Assembly: GCF_035998295.1 (NCBI RefSeq)
Contig: NZ_DASYHS010000070.1
Location: 62,001 to 126,000, forward strand
DNA: 64,000 bases
Direction of reading: 5' to 3'
DNA from: DASYHS01 sp035998295
GTDB lineage: Bacteria; Pseudomonadota; Alphaproteobacteria; Azospirillales; Azospirillaceae
Shown here: positions 52,577 through 63,158 of the stretch, piece after piece
How positions within the stretch are numbered: position 1 is the stretch's first letter
How the letters are laid out: every line of letters starts with the position of its first letter
The notes under the pieces: model-generated
Told to the model about the DNA's origin: nothing
The model's input: only the letters and a program-made list of their open reading frames with translations
The model's database searches: none
Position numbers and translations under genes: made by a program

Positions 52577-54706
52577 CTACCGGGGAGCCGGCGCCCAAGG
52601 CCGGCTCCCCCTCGCGTCGGCGACGGTCTCGATCCGCACGCCGTCCGTGCCCAGACGAAGGGCATGGGCTCCCTTGCGCAGGAGATCGCCGCGGGTGATC
52701 GCGACCGGCGCCGCGCAGCGTCCGTACAGTTCGGGCGCGACGACGATGTCGGCGGCCAGGCAATCCTCCAGGAATGCCTCGTAGCGCCACGCGATGGCGA
52801 CCCGCTTTCCCCCGGCGTTCCAGATGCAGCCTTGCGGGTCGCACGCGAGGGCGCCGCCGGCTCCCGGTCCCTGCGCCGGCCAGGCCTCCGCGTCCGCCCG
52901 GCCGTCGTGGCGAAGCCAGGTCTGCGCATCGAACCGGCCTGCTCTTTTCGTCGACAGGAGGAGATGCCCTCCTCCGTCGCGCAGCGCGACGACGCGGCCG
53001 TCGTCGGAGACGAGCAGGTCCGGCCGCGGCGCCAGGAGGATCGAGGCGAAACCCAGCGCGACCGGGATCAGGCCGAGCAGGCGCCAGCGTCGCGTCCACA
53101 GTACGAGCCAGAGCCCGCCGAGGGCGAGCGCCGTCAATCCCCAGACCGGCATCGCCGGAACCAGTCCGGATGCACCCGGCAGGCCCGCAACGACGCTGGC
53201 CGTTCCCAGGATCACGTCGATGCCGAGCGCCATCGCCTCCAGCGGCCAGCTTTCCAGGCCGAACGGCATCGCCGCGACGGACACCAGTCCCAGAGGCATG
53301 ACCCAGAACGAGGTCACCGGCACCGCGATCATGTTGGCCGCCACTCCGTAGAACTGGATCTGCTGGAAGTGGTGGAGCCCGAACGGCAGGGTCGCGAGAC
53401 TCGCCACCAGGGACGTGAGCACGAGGCCGAAAAGGTAGAGTGCGGCGCGCAGCGGCATGCCTGCACCGGCGCGCCACGCGGCGAACCGGCTTCCCAACGA
53501 TTCGTAGGCCGCGATGAGGGCGATCACGGCGCCGAACGACATCTGGAAACTCGGCCCCAGCATGCTCTCGGGCTGGAGCAGCAGGACGACCGCCGCTGCG
53601 AAGGCGACCAGCCGCATGCTGAAGGGGTTGCGCTCCAGCAGCATCGCGCCGAGCACGATGCCCGTCATCAGCGCCGCGCGTTGCGTGGGCACGGGAGCCC
53701 CGACGAGCAGCGTGTAGCCGACCGCTGCGGTCAGAGCCGGGACCGCCGCCCATTTCTTGATCGGGAACCTCAGGGCGACGGTTTCAACCATCGCCAGCAG
53801 GGCGCGGACCGCGAAGAAGACGAGGCCGGCCACCAACCCGACATGCAGGCCCGAGATGGAGAGGAGATGGGCCAGGCCGGAGATGCGGATCTCTTCCATG
53901 GCCTCGGCCGGAATGGCGCGTTGCTCGCCGGCGACCAGGGCCGCCGCCACCCCTGCCCGCGCGCCGTCGAGACTATCCAGGATCCGGTCGGCCAGCACCC
54001 GGCGCGCCCGCTCGGCTGCGGCCGAGGACAGCATCGATCCCGCGCCGTCCACCGGCTCGACCGGCCCGATCGAACGGCCGACGGCGCCGATCCGGGCGAA
54101 GAAGAGCTGGCGCCCGAAATCGAAGGAGCCGGGCATCACCGGGCCGGGCGGCGGCTGCAGGAAGGCGCGGACGCGCAGGGTCATGCCGGGCATGACCTCG
54201 CCGTGGCGCTCGGAAACGTGAAGGCGGACGCGTTCGGGGGTCGCAGCCGGCTCCATGCCGGCGATGGCGACCTCGTCCAGCGTCACTCGTGCGGCCCCTT
54301 CGCCGCGCTCCATCACCACGACGCGTCCGGTCACCACCACCGGTCCGCTGCCGCGCGTGAGGACCGGCGCCGACACCGCTGCGGTCCGGACCTGGGCGGC
54401 GGCGAAGCCGAAGGCGACGGCGGCGAGCGCGGCGAATGCGACGAGCGTGGGCATGGATCGGCGTGCCGCTGCGAGCGCCACCGACAGCGCCGCCGCGACG
54501 ACCGGCCCGATCCAGACGGGCGGCTCGGCCGGCAGGGCGAAGTAGATGCCGATCCCGGCCCCGGCGAGCACGGGAAGCCACAGCAGCCAGCGCTCCGCCT
54601 CGGCGGCCCAGATGGACGCGACGGCGGCCCATGCCCGGTCCGGGCCCGGCCGTCCTCCGCTCGCGGACATGGGCTCCGCGGCAACGATGCTTCGCATTGG
54701 ATGCAC
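52577..54706 (-). CDS. comEC: ComEC/Rec2-family DNA uptake membrane protein
   Basis: Membrane protein of 709 residues (start ATG 54706; an ATG at 54697 is also possible). An N-terminal DUF4131/OB-type region (about 20-200) precedes the Competence domain ([17 protein letters not shown], about 275; then several helices). The C-terminal part, about 570-709, should be the metallo-beta-lactamase-type domain but shows no HxHxDH motif, and is thus degenerate or replaced. No other competence genes are nearby. It is divergent from gltX, 67 bases apart. A perfect 11-base hairpin (52582-52592/52600-52610) lies just before its stop. Confidence 0.9.
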   Translation of the reverse strand: MHPMRSIVAAEPMSASGGRPGPDRAWAAVASIWAAEAERWLLWLPVLAGAGIGIYFALPAEPPVWIGPVVAAALSVALAAARRSMPTLVAFAALAAVAFGFAAAQVRTAAVSAPVLTRGSGPVVVTGRVVVMERGEGAARVTLDEVAIAGMEPAATPERVRLHVSERHGEVMPGMTLRVRAFLQPPPGPVMPGSFDFGRQLFFARIGAVGRSIGPVEPVDGAGSMLSSAAAERARRVLADRILDSLDGARAGVAAALVAGEQRAIPAEAMEEIRISGLAHLLSISGLHVGLVAGLVFFAVRALLAMVETVALRFPIKKWAAVPALTAAVGYTLLVGAPVPTQRAALMTGIVLGAMLLERNPFSMRLVAFAAAVVLLLQPESMLGPSFQMSFGAVIALIAAYESLGSRFAAWRAGAGMPLRAALYLFGLVLTSLVASLATLPFGLHHFQQIQFYGVAANMIAVPVTSFWVMPLGLVSVAAMPFGLESWPLEAMALGIDVILGTASVVAGLPGASGLVPAMPVWGLTALALGGLWLVLWTRRWRLLGLIPVALGFASILLAPRPDLLVSDDGRVVALRDGGGHLLLSTKRAGRFDAQTWLRHDGRADAEAWPAQGPGAGGALACDPQGCIWNAGGKRVAIAWRYEAFLEDCLAADIVVAPELYGRCAAPVAITRGDLLRKGAHALRLGTDGVRIETVADARGSRPWAPAPR

Positions 54707-54772
54707 CCGCCGTCACGTTGTGCTATGTCAGCCCGTCCCTCGAACCGATGCGATCATGGAATAGCCCGACCG

Positions 54773-56179
54773 ATGACCGTCGTCACCCGTTTTGCTCCAT
54801 CGCCCACCGGCTTCCTCCACATCGGCGGCGCGCGTACGGCCCTGTTCAACTGGCTGTTCGCCCGCCATCACGGCGGCAGGTTCCTCCTGCGCATCGAGGA
54901 CACCGACCGGGCACGCTCGACCCAGGAGGCGGTGGACGCGATCCTGGACGGCATGTCCTGGCTCGGGCTCGACTGGGACGACGAAGCGGCGTCGCAGTTC
55001 GCCCGCCGCGACCGGCACGCGGAAGTGGCGCACCGGATGCTCGCCGACGGAACGGCATACCGCTGCTACACGACGCCGGCCGAACTCGAAGAGATGCGCG
55101 AGGCCCAGCGCGCCGCCGGCCTGCCCGTCCGCTACGACGGGCGGTGGCGCGACCGCGACCCGTCCGAAGCGCCCGCGGGGGTCGATCCCGTGATCAGGCT
55201 GAAGGCGCCGCAGTCCGGCGAGACGGTGCTGCGCGACCACGTCCAGGGCGAGGTCCGGGTCCAGAACGCGCAGCTCGACGACCTCGTACTGCTGCGCGCG
55301 GACGGCACGCCGACATACCTGCTGGCCGTCGTCGTCGATGACCACGACATGGGCGTCACCCACGTGGTCCGTGGGGACGACCATCTGACCAACACCTTCC
55401 GTCAGATCCAGATCTACAACGCGATGGGCTGGAACCTGCCGGAGTTCGCCCACATCCCGCTGATCCACGGCCCGGACGGCGCCAAGCTGTCCAAGCGCCA
55501 CGGCGCTCTCGGCATCGATGCCTATCGGGACATGGGCTACCTGCCGGAAGCGGTCCGCAACTACCTGCTGCGCCTCGGCTGGGGCCACGGCGACGACGAG
55601 ATCATCTCGACCGAGCAGGCGGTGGAATGGTTCGACCTGGACGGTATCGGCCGGTCGCCGTCGCGCATCGACTTCGCCAAGCTCGACAACCTGAACGCCC
55701 ACTACCTGCGCGAGGCCGACGACGCCCGCCTCGTCGCGCTGATCGTCCCCAGGATCGAGGCCATCCTCGGCCACCCGATCGGGGACGAAGGCCGCACTCT
55801 GCTGCAACGCGCCATGCCCGGCCTCAAGCCGCGCTCGAAGACACTTGTCGAACTTGCTGAATCCGCTGCATTTTTCGTAGCCAAGCGACCGCTGACACCG
55901 ACCGACAAGGCGCGCGAGCAGCTCGACGGCGCGGGGCTCGGCATCCTGCGCGACCTCGTGACGGCGCTGTCCGGCGCGCCGGACTGGACCGCACCGGCGC
56001 TGGAGGCCGCGACCCGGACCTTCGCCGAGGAGCGCGGCCTCAAGCTGGGCAAGGTCGCCCAGCCGCTGCGCGCCGCCCTGACGGGGTCGACCGTCAGCCC
56101 GCCCGTATTCGACGTGGCCGAGATTCTCGGCCGCGAGGAGGCCCTCGCCCGCATTAACGACCTTACGCAACCGCGGTAG
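54773..56179 (+). CDS. gltX: Glutamate-tRNA ligase
   Basis: Class I synthetase of 468 residues. The HIGH-type motif is in [13 protein letters not shown] (about 7-19), and the KMSKS-type loop is KLSKRHGA. The catalytic domain ends in [13 protein letters not shown], followed by a C-terminal anticodon-binding domain. Discriminating or nondiscriminating activity is not resolved, as alphaproteobacteria often carry two gltX genes. ATG 54773 was chosen because the frame is spurious upstream. Adjacent to gltA. Confidence 0.95.
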   Translation: MTVVTRFAPSPTGFLHIGGARTALFNWLFARHHGGRFLLRIEDTDRARSTQEAVDAILDGMSWLGLDWDDEAASQFARRDRHAEVAHRMLADGTAYRCYTTPAELEEMREAQRAAGLPVRYDGRWRDRDPSEAPAGVDPVIRLKAPQSGETVLRDHVQGEVRVQNAQLDDLVLLRADGTPTYLLAVVVDDHDMGVTHVVRGDDHLTNTFRQIQIYNAMGWNLPEFAHIPLIHGPDGAKLSKRHGALGIDAYRDMGYLPEAVRNYLLRLGWGHGDDEIISTEQAVEWFDLDGIGRSPSRIDFAKLDNLNAHYLREADDARLVALIVPRIEAILGHPIGDEGRTLLQRAMPGLKPRSKTLVELAESAAFFVAKRPLTPTDKAREQLDGAGLGILRDLVTALSGAPDWTAPALEAATRTFAEERGLKLGKVAQPLRAALTGSTVSPPVFDVAEILGREEALARINDLTQPR

Positions 56180-56194
56180 ACCCGCGGGCCCGCG

Positions 56195-56223
56195 TTGCCA
56201 ACTCGGCGGCGCAGCATTATCCT
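56195..56223 (+). promoter_or_regulatory. gltA: Candidate sigma-70 promoter for gltA
   Basis: TTGCCA (five of six), 17-base spacer, TATCCT (four of six; 56218-56223). The leader would be about 50 bases before the gltA ATG. Confidence 0.6.
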
Positions 56224-56280
56224 CGACCCATACGAGGGGCGCGGGGATTCCGATCACGAAGACGTCAAAGGAAAGCCGAG

Positions 56281-57579
56281 ATGACCCAAGAAACGGTGAC
56301 GCTTGTCGACAACCGCACCGGAACGTCCTACGAACTTCCCGTACTCGAGGGCAGCCTTGGCCCTTCGGTGATCGACATCCGCAAGCTCTACAACGAAACC
56401 GGTCATTTCACCTTCGATCCCGGCTACACGTCGACGGGGAGCTGCGAGTCCAAGATCACCTTCATCGACGGTGACGAGGGCGTCCTCCTCCACCGCGGCT
56501 ACGCGATCGAAGACCTGGCCGAGCACAGCAACTTCCTCGAGGTGTGCTACCTGCTGCTGTACGGCGACCTGCCCACGCCCGATCAGCGCCAGCAGTTCGA
56601 GGACACGATCACGCATCACACGATGGTGCATGAGCAGCTCACCGCCTTCTACCGCGGTTTCCGGCGCGACGCCCACCCGATGGCGATCTTGTGCGGGGTG
56701 ACCGGCGCCCTGTCCGCCTTCTACCACGACAGCACCGACATCGAGGACCCGTACCACCGGATGGTCGCGTCCCATCGGCTGGTCGCGAAGATCCCGACCA
56801 TCGCCGCCATGGCCTTCAAGTACTCGATCGGGCAGCCTTTCGTTTACCCGCGCAACGACCTGAGCTATGCGGAAAACTTCCTGCAGATGCTCTTCGCGGT
56901 CCCCTGCGAGCCCTACAAGGTGAACCCGGTCGTCGCCAAGGCGATGGACCGCCTGCTGATCCTCCACGCGGATCACGAGCAGAACGCGTCGACCTCGACC
57001 GTCCGCCTCGCCGGGTCCTCGGGCGCCAACCCCTTCGCCTGCATCGCCGCCGGCATCGCCTCGCTCTGGGGTCCGGCCCATGGCGGCGCCAACGAGGCGG
57101 TGCTCAAGATGCTCCAGGAGATCGGCAGCAAGGACCGCATCCCCGAGTTCATCGCCCGCGCCAAGGACAAGAACGACAGCTTCCGCCTGATGGGTTTCGG
57201 CCACCGCGTCTACAAGAACTTCGACCCGCGTGCGCAGGTGATGCGGCGGGCCTGCCACGAGGTGCTGGGCGAACTCGGGATCAAGAACGAGCCGCTGCTC
57301 GACATTGCGATGGAACTGGAGCGCATCGCGCTGCAGGACGACTACTTCATCGAGAAGAAGCTGTACCCCAACGTCGACTTCTACTCGGGAATCATCCTGA
57401 AGGCGATCGGCCTGCCGACCTCGATGTTCACGGTGCTGTTCGCGGTGGCGCGCACCGTCGGCTGGGTGGCCCAGTGGAAGGAGATGATCGAGGACCCGTC
57501 CCAGAAGATCGGACGGCCGCGTCAGCTCTATACCGGTGCGGCGAAGCGGCCGTTCAGGCCGCTCAACGAGCGTGCGTAA
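56281..57579 (+). CDS. gltA: Citrate synthase
   Basis: Type II citrate synthase of 432 residues that condenses oxaloacetate and acetyl-CoA. Catalytic residues: first His in [11 protein letters not shown], second His in [13 protein letters not shown], and Asp in [10 protein letters not shown]. The N-terminal part has [20 protein letters not shown]. Preceded by a good promoter and followed by two hairpins, so it is a single-gene unit. Confidence 0.98.
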   Translation: MTQETVTLVDNRTGTSYELPVLEGSLGPSVIDIRKLYNETGHFTFDPGYTSTGSCESKITFIDGDEGVLLHRGYAIEDLAEHSNFLEVCYLLLYGDLPTPDQRQQFEDTITHHTMVHEQLTAFYRGFRRDAHPMAILCGVTGALSAFYHDSTDIEDPYHRMVASHRLVAKIPTIAAMAFKYSIGQPFVYPRNDLSYAENFLQMLFAVPCEPYKVNPVVAKAMDRLLILHADHEQNASTSTVRLAGSSGANPFACIAAGIASLWGPAHGGANEAVLKMLQEIGSKDRIPEFIARAKDKNDSFRLMGFGHRVYKNFDPRAQVMRRACHEVLGELGIKNEPLLDIAMELERIALQDDYFIEKKLYPNVDFYSGIILKAIGLPTSMFTVLFAVARTVGWVAQWKEMIEDPSQKIGRPRQLYTGAAKRPFRPLNERA

Positions 57580-57603
57580 CCGCCGGACGTCTCAGATCCG
57601 CTC

Positions 57604-57626
57604 GGGCGGGCCCGGTGGGCCCGCCC
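57604..57626 (+). other. Perfect GC-rich hairpin after gltA
   Basis: GGGCGGGCCC (57604-57613), 3-base loop, GGGCCCGCCC (57617-57626). There is no T run after it, so alone it is not a classic terminator; it may slow polymerase or protect the mRNA end ahead of the terminator at 57651. Confidence 0.55.
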
Positions 57627-57650
57627 GCAGGGTCCCGGCCGTGCTCCTGT

Positions 57651-57679
57651 CCGCCCGCGACGTCCGCGGGCGGCTTTTT
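57651..57679 (+). terminator. Rho-independent terminator of gltA
   Basis: CCGCCCGCG (57651-57659) and CGCGGGCGG (57665-57673) form a perfect 9-base stem with a 5-base loop, followed by CTTTTT. The remaining 57680-57827 holds no other feature I can support. Confidence 0.85.
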
Positions 57680-57827
57680 CCCCCCGCCAACGACAACCGC
57701 ATGCCCATGCGTCTCAGGCTGCGCCGCGCGGCCTTGCTCGCACTGACCGGCGCCGCGGCAGTGACGTTGTTCGTCCAGATGTTCGGTTGAGAACCGGCTG
57801 CGGCACGAATGCCGCGGCCGGCCGGTC

Positions 57828-58241
57828 TCATTTCCGCTCGATCAGCTCGACCTTGTAGCCGTCGGGGTCTTCGATGAAGGCGATCACGGTGCTCCCATGC
57901 TTCATCGGCCCGGGCGGCCGGGGGATCCTGACGCCTTCCGCGGCCAGCCGGTCGCAGGTCGCATGGATGTCGGGCACGCCGATCGCGATGTGGCCATATC
58001 CGCTCCCGATCGTATAGGGCTCGGCCTGGTCCCAGTTATGGGTGAGTTCGATGACCGCGGTGTCGCTCTCGCTGCCGTAGCCGACGAAGGCGAGCGTGAA
58101 CCGCCCACCCTCGTAGTCCGTGCGGCGCAGGAGCTTCATTCCCAGCAGCCGGGTGTAGAAGTCCAGGGACTTCTCGAGGTCGAGGACCCGCAGCATCGTG
58201 TGGAGGATGCGGTACGAGCTCCCTGAAGCCGTGTCGCTCAT
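57828..58241 (-). CDS. gloA: Lactoylglutathione lyase (glyoxalase I)
   Basis: Enzyme of 137 residues that converts the methylglyoxal-glutathione hemithioacetal to lactoylglutathione. The metal ligands are complete: His in LHTMLRVLD, Glu in VIELTHNW, His in GYGHIAIGV, and Glu in DGYKVELIE. The ATG overlaps the lpxB stop (ATGA) and it ends the lipid A run. Confidence 0.96.
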   Translation of the reverse strand: MSDTASGSSYRILHTMLRVLDLEKSLDFYTRLLGMKLLRRTDYEGGRFTLAFVGYGSESDTAVIELTHNWDQAEPYTIGSGYGHIAIGVPDIHATCDRLAAEGVRIPRPPGPMKHGSTVIAFIEDPDGYKVELIERK

Positions 58242-59437
58242 GGTCTTCGTTCTCCCTTCATTTCTGCCGTGGTGCCGGCAACGACGCCGAGCACGACCTC
58301 GGCCGCCCGTTCGCTCGGGCCCGGACCTCCGTGGCCCAGCCAGCGCGCAACCTCCGAAACCCCCTCGATCTGGACCCGGCGCGCCGCCGGATCATCGAGC
58401 AGCGTCGAGAGCGCCGCCGCCAGACGGTCTGGCGTGCACTCCTCCTGGAGGAGTTCGGGCACCAGCATCCGATCCAGCATGATATTGACCAGATTGGCGT
58501 ATTTCACCCTGATCAGGCGGCGGTAGAGTGCCACCGTGACGGGGTGCAGGCGATAGGCGATCACCGCCGGAAGCCGGGACAGCGCGAGTTCCAGCGCCAC
58601 GGTGCCGGATGCGGCCAGGGCAACCGTGCTCGCCGCCATCGCGTCGTACTTCCCCTCGTCCCCCTCGACGACCACCGTCGGAACGCTCCAGGAGGCCGCG
58701 GCCGCGCGGACGCGGCCGCTCATCTGCGGAACCGTCGGCACGACCGCCCTCAAGCCCGGATGCCGCTCGGCCAGCAGCGCCAGCGTCGTTCCGAAAACGG
58801 GCAACAGCCGGGACACTTCGCTGTTGCGGCTGCCGGGCAGAACGCACACCAGCGGGGCGTCGGGCGCGATGCCGTATCGTGCGCGCAGCCGCGCGCCGTC
58901 GCCCTGCCCCGCCCCCGTCTCCACCACGGGATGGCCGACGAAGGTGCAAGCCAGGCCCTCCCGATGGAAATAGGGCGGCTCGAAAGGCAGCAGCGCGAGC
59001 AGATGGTCCACCAGCCCGGCGAGCTTGCGCGCCCGCCCGGGTCGCCAGGCCCACACGGTAGGCGCGACGTAGTGGACGACCGGTATCCCCTCGGCCCGGA
59101 TGCGCTTGGCGACGCGGAAGCAGAAGTCCGGCGCGTCTATGGTCACCACCACGTCGGGCCGGGCCTGCCGGATCGCATCCGCCGTCTGGCCCAGCCGCCG
59201 GATCAGCGAAGGGAGCTTCGGCAGCAGTTCCGCGAGGCCGAACAGCGCCAGCTCGTCCAGAGGGAACAGAGGATCGAGCCCCTGCTCCATCATGCGCTCG
59301 CCGCCGATCCCCGCGAACCGCACCGTTCCTCCGGTCCGGCGCGACAGGGCCGCCATCAGCCGCGCCCCCAGCACGTCGCCGGAAGGCTCGCCCGCGATGA
59401 GGAATACGAGCGGCCCGGACTCGTTCTTGCCGGTCAC
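58238..59437 (-). CDS. lpxB: Lipid-A-disaccharide synthase
   Basis: GT19 glycosyltransferase of 399 residues that makes the lipid A disaccharide from UDP-2,3-diacylglucosamine and lipid X. It starts GEPSGDVLGARLM, a family signature, and has VAPTVWAWRPGRARKL. A C-terminal catalytic domain follows. Starts at GTG 59437, one base downstream of the lpxI stop. Confidence 0.97.
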   Translation of the reverse strand: MTGKNESGPLVFLIAGEPSGDVLGARLMAALSRRTGGTVRFAGIGGERMMEQGLDPLFPLDELALFGLAELLPKLPSLIRRLGQTADAIRQARPDVVVTIDAPDFCFRVAKRIRAEGIPVVHYVAPTVWAWRPGRARKLAGLVDHLLALLPFEPPYFHREGLACTFVGHPVVETGAGQGDGARLRARYGIAPDAPLVCVLPGSRNSEVSRLLPVFGTTLALLAERHPGLRAVVPTVPQMSGRVRAAAASWSVPTVVVEGDEGKYDAMAASTVALAASGTVALELALSRLPAVIAYRLHPVTVALYRRLIRVKYANLVNIMLDRMLVPELLQEECTPDRLAAALSTLLDDPAARRVQIEGVSEVARWLGHGGPGPSERAAEVVLGVVAGTTAEMKGERRP

Positions 59438-59438
59438 G

Positions 59439-60257
59439 TCAGGCGATCTCCAATCCTACGACGAACACGCCGAGCCGGTCGGCAACGGCAGCGACCGCCT
59501 CGCGGTCGAGCATGAGGGTCGCGCCGGCCTCCACGGCGACACCGGCGAGACCGGCCCGCGCCACGGCTTCCACCGTCGCGGGACCGACCGTCGGCAGGTC
59601 GAAGCGCAGGTCCTGCGTCGGCTTGCGTATCTTGACCAGCACTCCCCCGGCCCCGCCGCGCCGCAGCGGCCCGCAGCGCTCGATCAGCGCGTCGGTCCCT
59701 TCGACCGCCTCCACTCCCAGGACGATGCCTTGCTGCACCACCACGGCCTGGCCGACGTCCAGGGCGCCCAGCATGCGCGCGACCTCGACGCCGCGCGCGA
59801 TGTCCCGCTCCGCCTCGGCGTCGGGTGTCAGACCGCCGACCGGCCCCGGGGGCGTCAGCAATGCGGCGAAGACGTCCTGGGCGCCCACGATGCGAAAGCC
59901 TTCGCGCTCCAGTTCGGCGGTCACCGCGCGGAGCAGGCCGTCGTCGCCCAAGGCGCGCATCCCCAGCTTGGCGAACAGGCGCGTCGCGCGCCAGTCCGGC
60001 CTGAGCTCCGCCAGGCTCGGGCGGCGGACCCTGCCCGCCAGCACGATCTCCGTCACGCCGGCATCGCGCAGCGCGTCCAGCGCCTGCCCGGCGGCGCCGA
60101 GCCGCACGCGCGCGTGGGGCACGCCGGCACAGACGCCGTCGTCGGCGTGTCCGTCGAGCGCGAGGACGAAGAAGGGGCGGCCGGCGGCCCGGCACGCCTC
60201 GATCAGGCGGAACGGGAGATCGCCGCCGCCGGCGACGATCCCGAGCTTAGCCGCCAT
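59439..60257 (-). CDS. lpxI: UDP-2,3-diacylglucosamine pyrophosphatase LpxI
   Basis: Protein of 272 residues, the alphaproteobacterial non-homologous replacement for LpxH. It begins KLGIVAGGGDLPFRLIEAC, a family signature, and has VVVQQGIVLGVEAVEGTDALI and GVLVKIRKPTQDLRFDLPTVG. It releases lipid X from UDP-2,3-diacylglucosamine. ATG 60257; it overlaps lpxA's end by 11 bases. No lpxH is present here. Confidence 0.96.
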   Translation of the reverse strand: MAAKLGIVAGGGDLPFRLIEACRAAGRPFFVLALDGHADDGVCAGVPHARVRLGAAGQALDALRDAGVTEIVLAGRVRRPSLAELRPDWRATRLFAKLGMRALGDDGLLRAVTAELEREGFRIVGAQDVFAALLTPPGPVGGLTPDAEAERDIARGVEVARMLGALDVGQAVVVQQGIVLGVEAVEGTDALIERCGPLRRGGAGGVLVKIRKPTQDLRFDLPTVGPATVEAVARAGLAGVAVEAGATLMLDREAVAAVADRLGVFVVGLEIA

Positions 60258-61050
60258 TCTCCTGCCTGGGCAGGCAGAGGGCACGGTTGTTGCGGGACCG
60301 GATGAAGTCCATCATTGCCGAAACCAGGGACGAGTCCGTGAACTCGACCTCCACCCGCCCGACCCGTTCGGCGAGGGTGCCATCACCCTGGAACAGCGCG
60401 CGGAACGCCGTCCGAAGTGCCCGTATCTCGTCCTTGTCGAAGCCGCGCCGGTCGAGACCGACCAGGTTCAGGCCGGCCAGACGCGCCCTCTCGCCCATGA
60501 CCAGGCCGAACGGGATCACGTCGTTCTCCACGCCCGACATGCCGCCGATCATCGCGTGGGCGCCGATGCGCACGAACTGGTGCACGGCGGACAGGCCACC
60601 GAGGATCGCGTAGTCGCCGATCTCGACATGGCCGGCGAGCGTCGCGTTGTTGGCGAGGATCACGTGGTTGCCGACGATGCAGTCATGCGCGACATGCGCC
60701 GACATCATGAACAGGCAATCGTCGCCAACGCGGGTCAGCATCCCCCCGCCGGACGTGCCGGGGTTCATCGTGACGTGCTCGCGGATGCGGTTCCGGGCCC
60801 CGATGATCAGCTCGGACGGCTCGCCCGAATACTTCAGGTCCTGCGGCGCGTGCCCGATCGAGGCGAAGGGATAGATCACCGTGTCGGCGCCGACCGTGGT
60901 CCTGCCGTCGACCGCGACATGCGAAACGAGGCGGACGCGGTCTCCGAGACGGACATCGGGCCCGACCACGCAGAACGGGCCGACCTGCACGTCGGCCCCC
61001 AGGCGGGCCGCCGGATCCACGACCGCGCTGGGATGGATTGAAACAGACAT
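60247..61050 (-). CDS. lpxA: UDP-N-acetylglucosamine acyltransferase
   Basis: Left-handed parallel beta-helix enzyme of 267 residues, first step of lipid A synthesis. Hexapeptide repeats run from [15 protein letters not shown] to about residue 190. The catalytic His122 lies in SAHVAHDC. The C-terminal helical domain starts near GFDKDEIRALR. Overlaps lpxI by 11 bases; 6 bases separate it from fabZ. Confidence 0.97.
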   Translation of the reverse strand: MSVSIHPSAVVDPAARLGADVQVGPFCVVGPDVRLGDRVRLVSHVAVDGRTTVGADTVIYPFASIGHAPQDLKYSGEPSELIIGARNRIREHVTMNPGTSGGGMLTRVGDDCLFMMSAHVAHDCIVGNHVILANNATLAGHVEIGDYAILGGLSAVHQFVRIGAHAMIGGMSGVENDVIPFGLVMGERARLAGLNLVGLDRRGFDKDEIRALRTAFRALFQGDGTLAERVGRVEVEFTDSSLVSAMMDFIRSRNNRALCLPRQENGG

Positions 61051-61056
61051 GAAGCC

Positions 61057-61524
61057 TTACTTGTCCAGGATCATCGCGGAATAGGTCGCCTCGGCGCAGA
61101 GCGTGCCGTTGACCCTGGCTTCGCCCCGGAACTTCCAGACGGTACCCCGGTTTCGAATCTTGGTGACATGCACATGCACGGTATCGCCCGGCACCAGCGG
61201 CTTGCGGAACCGCGCGTCGTCGACGGTCATGAAGTAGACGAGCTTGCCTTCGGCCTCCGCCCCCAGGGTCCGCACCACCAGCACGGCGGCGGTCTGGGCC
61301 ATGGACTCTATGATCAGGACGCCCGGCATCACCGGCCGGGTCGGGAAGTGGCCCTGGAAGAACTGCTCGTTGATCGAGAGGTTCTTGATGCCGACGGCGC
61401 TGACGTCGGGGATGATCTCCTTCACGCGATCGATCATCAGCATCGGATACCGATGGGGGATCATCTCCATGATCCGCACGACGTCGATCTCGCCGACCTC
61501 CTGCTCTTCCGCCGTTCCTTCCAT
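61057..61524 (-). CDS. fabZ: 3-hydroxyacyl-ACP dehydratase
   Basis: Hot-dog fold protein of 155 residues. The active site is His59 ([14 protein letters not shown]) and Glu73 (IIESMAQ). It dehydrates beta-hydroxyacyl-ACP in fatty acid synthesis and shares its substrates with LpxA and LpxD. It sits between lpxD and lpxA in the conserved order, 2 bases after lpxD's stop. Confidence 0.97.
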   Translation of the reverse strand: MEGTAEEQEVGEIDVVRIMEMIPHRYPMLMIDRVKEIIPDVSAVGIKNLSINEQFFQGHFPTRPVMPGVLIIESMAQTAAVLVVRTLGAEAEGKLVYFMTVDDARFRKPLVPGDTVHVHVTKIRNRGTVWKFRGEARVNGTLCAEATYSAMILDK

Positions 61525-61526
61525 CC

Positions 61527-62567
61527 CTACTCTTCCTTGTCACGAGCGCCGCGGTCCGCACGGCTGACCCTGCTCAACGTCGCCACCTGCCGGAAGAACT
61601 GCCGGATCGGAACGGCGGGCGAACCGCAGACCTCCTCGCCGGCGGCGACGTCCTTCATGACGCCGCTCTGGGCGGCGATGCGCGCGCCGGGACCGACCGT
61701 CAAGTGCCCCGCGATCCCCGCCTGGGCGGCGAGCACGGCGTGATGCCCCAGTCTCGAACTGCCGGAGATGCCCGCCTGTGCGACGACGACGCAACCGGCG
61801 CCCAGGGTCACGTTGTGCCCGATCTGCACGAGATTATCAATCATGCTTCCGCGGCCGATGACCGTGTCAGGCCCCGCGCCGCGGTCGATGGTGGTATTGG
61901 CGCCGATCTCGACATCGTCCTCCACGATGACGCGGCCGAGTTGTGGAACCCGCACATGCCCAGCCGCGTCCATCGCGAAGCCGAACCCGTCCTGGCCGAT
62001 CCGGACACCTGGATAGACGAGGACGCGCTCGCCGATCAGGCAGTGGCTCAGCGAGGCGCAGGCGCCGATCCGGGTGCCGGCACCGATCCGGACGTTCTCG
62101 CCGATCACCGCGTTCGGTTCCACCCGGCAGCCGGGGCCGAGGCTCGCACCGGCCCCTATGACGGCCCCGGCCCCGATCTCGCACCCCTCGCCGATCTCGG
62201 CCGAGGCATCCACGACCGCCGACGGATGAATGCCGGCCGACGGAGGCGGCACCGGGTAGAACGCCTGGGCGGCGAGCGCGTAGGCCTTGTAGGGCGTGCG
62301 GGTCACGAGGACGGCCGTTCCCGATGGTGCGCGCGCCGCGAAATCCGGATGCACGAAGCATGCGCCGGCCCGGCTCACGGCGAACGCGTCAACGTATTTG
62401 CGGTTGTCCAGGAAGCTGAGGTGCTCCGGTCCGGCGGCACTCAGCGGCGCCACGTCGTGGATGAGGCGCTCGGGGTCCGTCCCCTCCGCCGGCACCGCAC
62501 CGGCGATCCGGGCGAGGTCGGCCACGGTGAACGGTCCGGCCACCTTGAAAAAACGGGAATCGGGCAT
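61527..62567 (-). CDS. lpxD: UDP-3-O-acylglucosamine N-acyltransferase
   Basis: Enzyme of 346 residues. An N-terminal uridine-binding domain ([11 protein letters not shown], about 55) is followed by a beta-helix of hexapeptide repeats, catalytic His in LVQIGHNV (about 235), and GHLTVGPGA near the end. It adds the second acyl chain of lipid A. It follows skp by 16 bases and is coupled to fabZ. Confidence 0.97.
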   Translation of the reverse strand: MPDSRFFKVAGPFTVADLARIAGAVPAEGTDPERLIHDVAPLSAAGPEHLSFLDNRKYVDAFAVSRAGACFVHPDFAARAPSGTAVLVTRTPYKAYALAAQAFYPVPPPSAGIHPSAVVDASAEIGEGCEIGAGAVIGAGASLGPGCRVEPNAVIGENVRIGAGTRIGACASLSHCLIGERVLVYPGVRIGQDGFGFAMDAAGHVRVPQLGRVIVEDDVEIGANTTIDRGAGPDTVIGRGSMIDNLVQIGHNVTLGAGCVVVAQAGISGSSRLGHHAVLAAQAGIAGHLTVGPGARIAAQSGVMKDVAAGEEVCGSPAVPIRQFFRQVATLSRVSRADRGARDKEE

Positions 62568-62583
62568 GGCCGTGCGCTCCGGC

Positions 62584-63147
62584 TCAGTTCTCGGCGTTCG
62601 GAATCGATACCTTCACGGAAGGAAGTTCCGCGTTCAACCTCTCCATCACCGTTTGGGTGAGATCGAGGGACTTCTCCACCAGCAGCACCTGCTGCTTGGC
62701 GAGGACGATGTTGGCATCCTTCTCGCCGGCCACTTCCGCCACGATCTTGAGCAGTGCGGCCCGGACCTGGTTCACCGCCTCGTCATGCGCCAGTTCCAGC
62801 GACCGCCTGCGGTCCTGCACCGCGCGCTGGATCTCGGCCACCTGGGTCTCGAACTCCTGCCGCTTCTGCGCGAACGCCTCCGGCGAGAGGACGGTTCGCT
62901 GGCGGGAAAGCTCCTGTTCCGCCGAACGGAGCTTCTCCTCCTGCGCCGCAATCTCCTTCTGGTAGACCCCGCGCTGCGTATCGAGTTGCTGCTGGATGTT
63001 CTTGTAGGCCGCAGCCTCCTGTTGGATCTCCTGCAGGTCGACCACGACGACGATCGGTGAAGGCACGCTCGCCGCGTCCGCCCGAAACGGTGTCGAGACG
63101 AGCAACGCCCCCAGCGCCAGCGTCGTGATGGGCAGACGAATTCTCAT
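62584..63147 (-). CDS. skp: Skp/OmpH periplasmic chaperone
   Basis: Protein of 187 residues. Signal peptide about 1-26 (ending DAASV). The mature part contains [19 protein letters not shown], a family signature, then a long coiled coil (about 50-140) rich in E, Q and R. It holds unfolded outer membrane proteins for BamA. ATG 63147; the longer frame upstream is low-complexity. Confidence 0.95.
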   Translation of the reverse strand: MRIRLPITTLALGALLVSTPFRADAASVPSPIVVVVDLQEIQQEAAAYKNIQQQLDTQRGVYQKEIAAQEEKLRSAEQELSRQRTVLSPEAFAQKRQEFETQVAEIQRAVQDRRRSLELAHDEAVNQVRAALLKIVAEVAGEKDANIVLAKQQVLLVEKSLDLTQTVMERLNAELPSVKVSIPNAEN

Positions 63148-63158
63148 GTTGCCTTTGC

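Noticed and set aside
52582..52610. 11-base perfect hairpin at the end of comEC as a terminator
   Set aside because: It lies inside the coding sequence just before the stop and no T run follows.
51710..54772. Very long open plus-strand frame that joins gltX (1489 codons in all)
   Set aside because: The part before 54773 runs antisense to comEC and through lexA in another frame; it is rich in R, Q, H and D with no domain. It is a GC-bias artefact, and gltX has its own start at 54773.
57701..57790. 29-residue hydrophobic peptide frame after gltA
   Set aside because: It has a helix-like stretch, but lies after the gltA terminator with no promoter or ribosome site that I can support.
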